A DNA stretch of 6,696 nt, from NCBI GenBank assembly GCA_029862935.1, contig JAOTWK010000194.1:1-6696 (forward strand), written 5' to 3'. The position numbers were made by a program, and so were the translations under genes. The DNA is from Gemmatimonadota bacterium. GTDB taxonomy: Bacteria; Gemmatimonadota; Gemmatimonadetes; Gemmatimonadales; GWC2-71-9. This document shows positions 4,318-6,696 of this stretch, in pieces (positions within the stretch are counted from its first letter, which is position 1; each line of letters opens with the position of its first letter). The notes under the pieces are model-generated. The model was not told the origin of the DNA and searched no databases. It saw nothing but the letters and a program-made list of their open reading frames with translations.

Positions 4318-6516
4318 CTACTGCTCCAATACCAGAACCCTCACACTCGACGGACGCGCTGCATCGTGGTAAATCCGGTGCGTCGCCTTCTGGAAATCCT
4401 GTTCGTCGGCCTGGTAGATGTTCACGAACGTCTGCGGATTGCGATCCACCAGCGGAAACCACGAATTCTGGATCTGCACCATGATGCGGTGTCCGGGCTC
4501 GAACGTGTGCGCCACGTCCGGCAACTCGAAGCGCACTGATGTGACCTCCACCGGTACGAACGGTTCCGGCCGCTCGAAGCTGTTGCGGTAGCGGCCGCGC
4601 AGCACCTCGCCACGCACGAGCATCTGGTATCCCGCCATCGGAACGTCTCTGTCGTTCTCCGGATAGTCGCGGAGCGAGTCGGGAAACACATCGATGAGCT
4701 TGACGACGTAGTCCGCATCGGTCCCCGTGGTACTCACGAATAGATCCGCCACGATCGGGCCGGTCAACGTTATCGCTTCGGTGAGTACGTCCGTTTCGTA
4801 TACCATGACATCCGGGCGCCGAGCCGCGAACCGCTGATCGTCAGTCATGTACTCCCGTGTCCGCCGGAGGTGCACGTCCTCCGTGTAGGGAACCGGTCTC
4901 ATCGGATCGGCCACGTACTCGTCGTAGCTCTCGGCCGAAGTGGGTGGTGAGAACGAGAGCCGCTCGCCCTCGTGCAGGTACAGCTGCACCTCGCTCACGG
5001 TGCGAGGAGGCCACGTGTCGAACCGAAGCCACTCGTTCGCGCCGGTGTCGTACAGGGTCGCCTCGGCCAAATCCAACGTCCCCTCGTCCTTCAAGTGGAA
5101 ATTGAAGAATTGCAGCTCCATCTCCTGGTAGAGACCGGAGGTCGCAGACCCCCAGTGCACGTTCCCGAGTTCTTCACCCTCATCGAACGCCCACTGCCCA
5201 TGGAACCAGGGACCCATCAGCAAGCGATTTTCTGTGCTGGACGGGTTCTGGGTCTCGATCGCCTCGTACGTGTTGAGCGGTCCCCAGAGGTCCTCCGCAT
5301 CGAACCAACCTCCGACGACCAGGACCGCCGGCTCGATGTCGGTGAGGTGCGGACGCGGGTCACGAGCCTTCCAGAAGTCGTCGTAATTGGGATGGCTCAT
5401 GAGCTCGGGCCAGAACGCGATGCTGTCACCGAAGTACTTCGTCACGACGTTCTTGATCGGGCCGAGCTCCAGGAAGAACTCGTAGTTGTCCTGATTGGGC
5501 CATTGGAATGGTCGCGGTCCTCGCCGTGTCGGCTCGGGTCTGGGTTGCCCAATAGACGAGTAGAACGAGAAGGCATCTAGCAAGAAGAAGGCACCGTTGT
5601 GGTGGAAATCGTCGCCAATGAACCAATTGGTCACTGGCGCCTGCGGTGACACCGCTTTCAACGCCGGGTGGGCATCGGGCAGCGACATCGTCGCGTAGAA
5701 CCCAGGATAGGAAATACCGAAGACGCCGACTCGGCCATTGTTGTTGGGCACGTTCTTGACCAGCCAGTCGATCGTGTCCCATGTGTCGCTGTTCTCATCG
5801 ATGTCGTTCGCGCTTCGCTTGTCAGGGTTGTGTGGCCGTACATCCACGAACTCGCCCTCGCTCATGAAACGCCCCCGCACGTCCTGGAATGCCAGGATAT
5901 ACCCCGCCTCAATGAGGTGCGCGCTGAACATGAGACTCGGGGTGGGGTTGTCTTCTCCCCGCGGCTCGATGTTGTATGGCGTGCGCCGCAGCAGGATCGG
6001 ATAGGTCTGACTCGTGTCCTTCGGCACGTAGAACGAAGTGAACAACCGCACGCCGTCCCGCATGGGGATGTACACCTCCTCCTTGGTCACCCGCTCGCTC
6101 GACCACGCTGGACTGCCCCTCGGTGCCGGCGGCATCGTCCGACCGAAGGTCAGCGCATAGCTCTCCCCGCCCTGGCTGAACGTTCCGGCGATCGTCGTGA
6201 ATGCCGGATCAACTCGACCCTCATACTCGAGCCCGGCGGGTTCGAAGCGGAACACCAGCCGGCCGTCCTCGTAGAGGAGCTCGCTCAGCGGGATGCCGGC
6301 CGCGCCTTGGTCCGGACTGTCGAGGGTAGCAGAATACCCTTCGTCCCCCTGCTGGACGTGCAGCGCGATGCGTAACTCCATGGGTCCGACGTCCATGGTG
6401 CCAAACCAGTCTCCCGTCACGTCCTGTTGCGCCGCAACAGGAGACGAAGCCAGGAAACAAGAGAGAAGCACCAGAGCGCCGGATATCTTGAGAATCCGAT
6501 GACCCATGCGATGCAT
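4318..6516 (-). CDS. Secreted CocE/NonD-type S15 alpha/beta hydrolase
   Basis: The 732-residue product starts with a signal peptide (basic n-region, hydrophobic core, PVAAQQ cleavage near 26-31) and is probably periplasmic or outer. Residues about 32-126 form a small beta-rich domain (GDWFGTMDVGPMELRIALHV, then ATLDSPDQGAAGIPLSELLY), often seen in front of exported alpha/beta hydrolases. The S15 catalytic domain follows. GISYPG carries nucleophile Ser269, GGWFDAEDLWG the likely Asp406, and GPWFHGQW the likely His439. FQDVRGRFMSEGEF near 210-223 is also typical. From about 510 comes the jelly-roll X-Pro peptidase C-terminal domain (LYLHEGERLSF, ITLTGPIVADLFVSTTGTDADYVVKL). The family includes X-Pro dipeptidyl peptidases, cocaine esterase and glutaryl-7-ACA acylases, so peptidase versus esterase cannot be decided here. 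The ATG at 6514-6516 has GAAGGA eight bases upstream. The 45-codon upstream extension is Arg/Pro-rich and would bury the signal peptide. Confidence 0.92.
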   Translation of the reverse strand: MHRMGHRILKISGALVLLSCFLASSPVAAQQDVTGDWFGTMDVGPMELRIALHVQQGDEGYSATLDSPDQGAAGIPLSELLYEDGRLVFRFEPAGLEYEGRVDPAFTTIAGTFSQGGESYALTFGRTMPPAPRGSPAWSSERVTKEEVYIPMRDGVRLFTSFYVPKDTSQTYPILLRRTPYNIEPRGEDNPTPSLMFSAHLIEAGYILAFQDVRGRFMSEGEFVDVRPHNPDKRSANDIDENSDTWDTIDWLVKNVPNNNGRVGVFGISYPGFYATMSLPDAHPALKAVSPQAPVTNWFIGDDFHHNGAFFLLDAFSFYSSIGQPRPEPTRRGPRPFQWPNQDNYEFFLELGPIKNVVTKYFGDSIAFWPELMSHPNYDDFWKARDPRPHLTDIEPAVLVVGGWFDAEDLWGPLNTYEAIETQNPSSTENRLLMGPWFHGQWAFDEGEELGNVHWGSATSGLYQEMELQFFNFHLKDEGTLDLAEATLYDTGANEWLRFDTWPPRTVSEVQLYLHEGERLSFSPPTSAESYDEYVADPMRPVPYTEDVHLRRTREYMTDDQRFAARRPDVMVYETDVLTEAITLTGPIVADLFVSTTGTDADYVVKLIDVFPDSLRDYPENDRDVPMAGYQMLVRGEVLRGRYRNSFERPEPFVPVEVTSVRFELPDVAHTFEPGHRIMVQIQNSWFPLVDRNPQTFVNIYQADEQDFQKATHRIYHDAARPSSVRVLVLEQ

Positions 6517-6524
6517 ATGCCTGA

Positions 6525-6530
6525 TCCTTC
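6525..6530 (-). promoter_or_regulatory. Ribosome binding site deciding the hydrolase start
   Basis: On the minus strand this reads GAAGGA, eight bases before the ATG at 6514-6516. It supports that start over the ATG at 6649-6651 and the later one at 6505-6507. Confidence 0.75.
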
Positions 6531-6682
6531 GGTTGAGTCGATTGTTCGTGCCGGCACCCTTTCGGTCTTCGTCGTCGGGCGGGCGTCGTACAGCGGCGTC
6601 TGTCGGGCGGCGGAGGCCGGGAGGCCACCGGCGGCAACATCCTCTCGTCAATGTGTCACGGGAACGTGGGGGTGCAACCCTC

Positions 6683-6696
6683 TAATGCGAGTGTCG
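6683..6696 (-). promoter_or_regulatory. Shared 14-base upstream box, copy 2
   Basis: On the minus strand this reads CGACACTCGCATTA, identical to the box at 2093-2106 except for one base. It lies 166 bases upstream of the hydrolase start and touches the right edge, so the similarity may extend beyond the window. Between it and the hydrolase I found only weak promoter-like matches, such as TTGCAC at about 6671-6676. Confidence 0.35.

Noticed and set aside
5668..6375. Long plus-strand open frames opposite the hydrolase (also 4972-5580)
   Set aside because: They are antisense to conserved catalytic segments of the hydrolase and show no family motifs or ribosome binding sites.
6517..6651. N-terminal extension of the hydrolase from the ATG at 6649-6651
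   Set aside because: It would add 45 Arg/Pro-rich residues in front of a clear signal peptide, and the ATG at 6514-6516 has a well-placed GAAGGA.

Overview
This GC-rich bacterial window holds six protein-coding genes and no RNA genes, CRISPR array or transposase. The gene mix suggests a free-living Gram-negative soil or sediment bacterium, perhaps Acidobacteriota (Vicinamibacteria-like) or Gemmatimonadota. It includes a FloA-type flotillin, a Tat-exported DUF362 protein, a lipoprotein with a PQQ-like beta-propeller and a large secreted S15/CocE-type hydrolase. The phylum is an inference from gene style only.

Layout. (1) 3-842, plus strand: floA, cut by the left edge, with a short divergent C-terminus. 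(2) 908-1999, minus strand: DUF362 protein with a twin-arginine signal, convergent with floA. (3) 2000-2324: a 325-base intergenic region that ends in a well-formed promoter/operator. (4) 2325-2914, plus strand: a higBA-type toxin-antitoxin pair, toxin gene first. (5) 3078-4232, minus strand: eight-bladed PQQ-like propeller lipoprotein. (6) 4318-6516, minus strand: CocE/NonD-type serine hydrolase with a signal peptide and an extra N-terminal beta-rich domain. (7) 6517-6696: upstream region of the hydrolase.

The hydrolase and propeller genes share a strand with an 85-base gap and may be co-transcribed; both products are predicted to be exported. The DUF362 protein is also exported, so three of six products act outside the cytoplasm. 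The higBA pair is an independent cassette inserted between minus-strand genes. It has its own promoter, two tandem palindromic operators and apparently a leaderless GTG start for the toxin.

The most notable points are: (a) the toxin gene looks frameshifted by one missing base close to its end, which replaces the conserved ...VDYH C-terminus of HigB; (b) heptanucleotide repeat arrays (consensus about CTGRCRR) lie in most intergenic gaps and form a foldback element at 2950-3065; (c) a 14-base box is shared by the upstream regions of two minus-strand genes. I see no clearly new multi-gene system. The families are known, and the novelty is in the small-scale structure.
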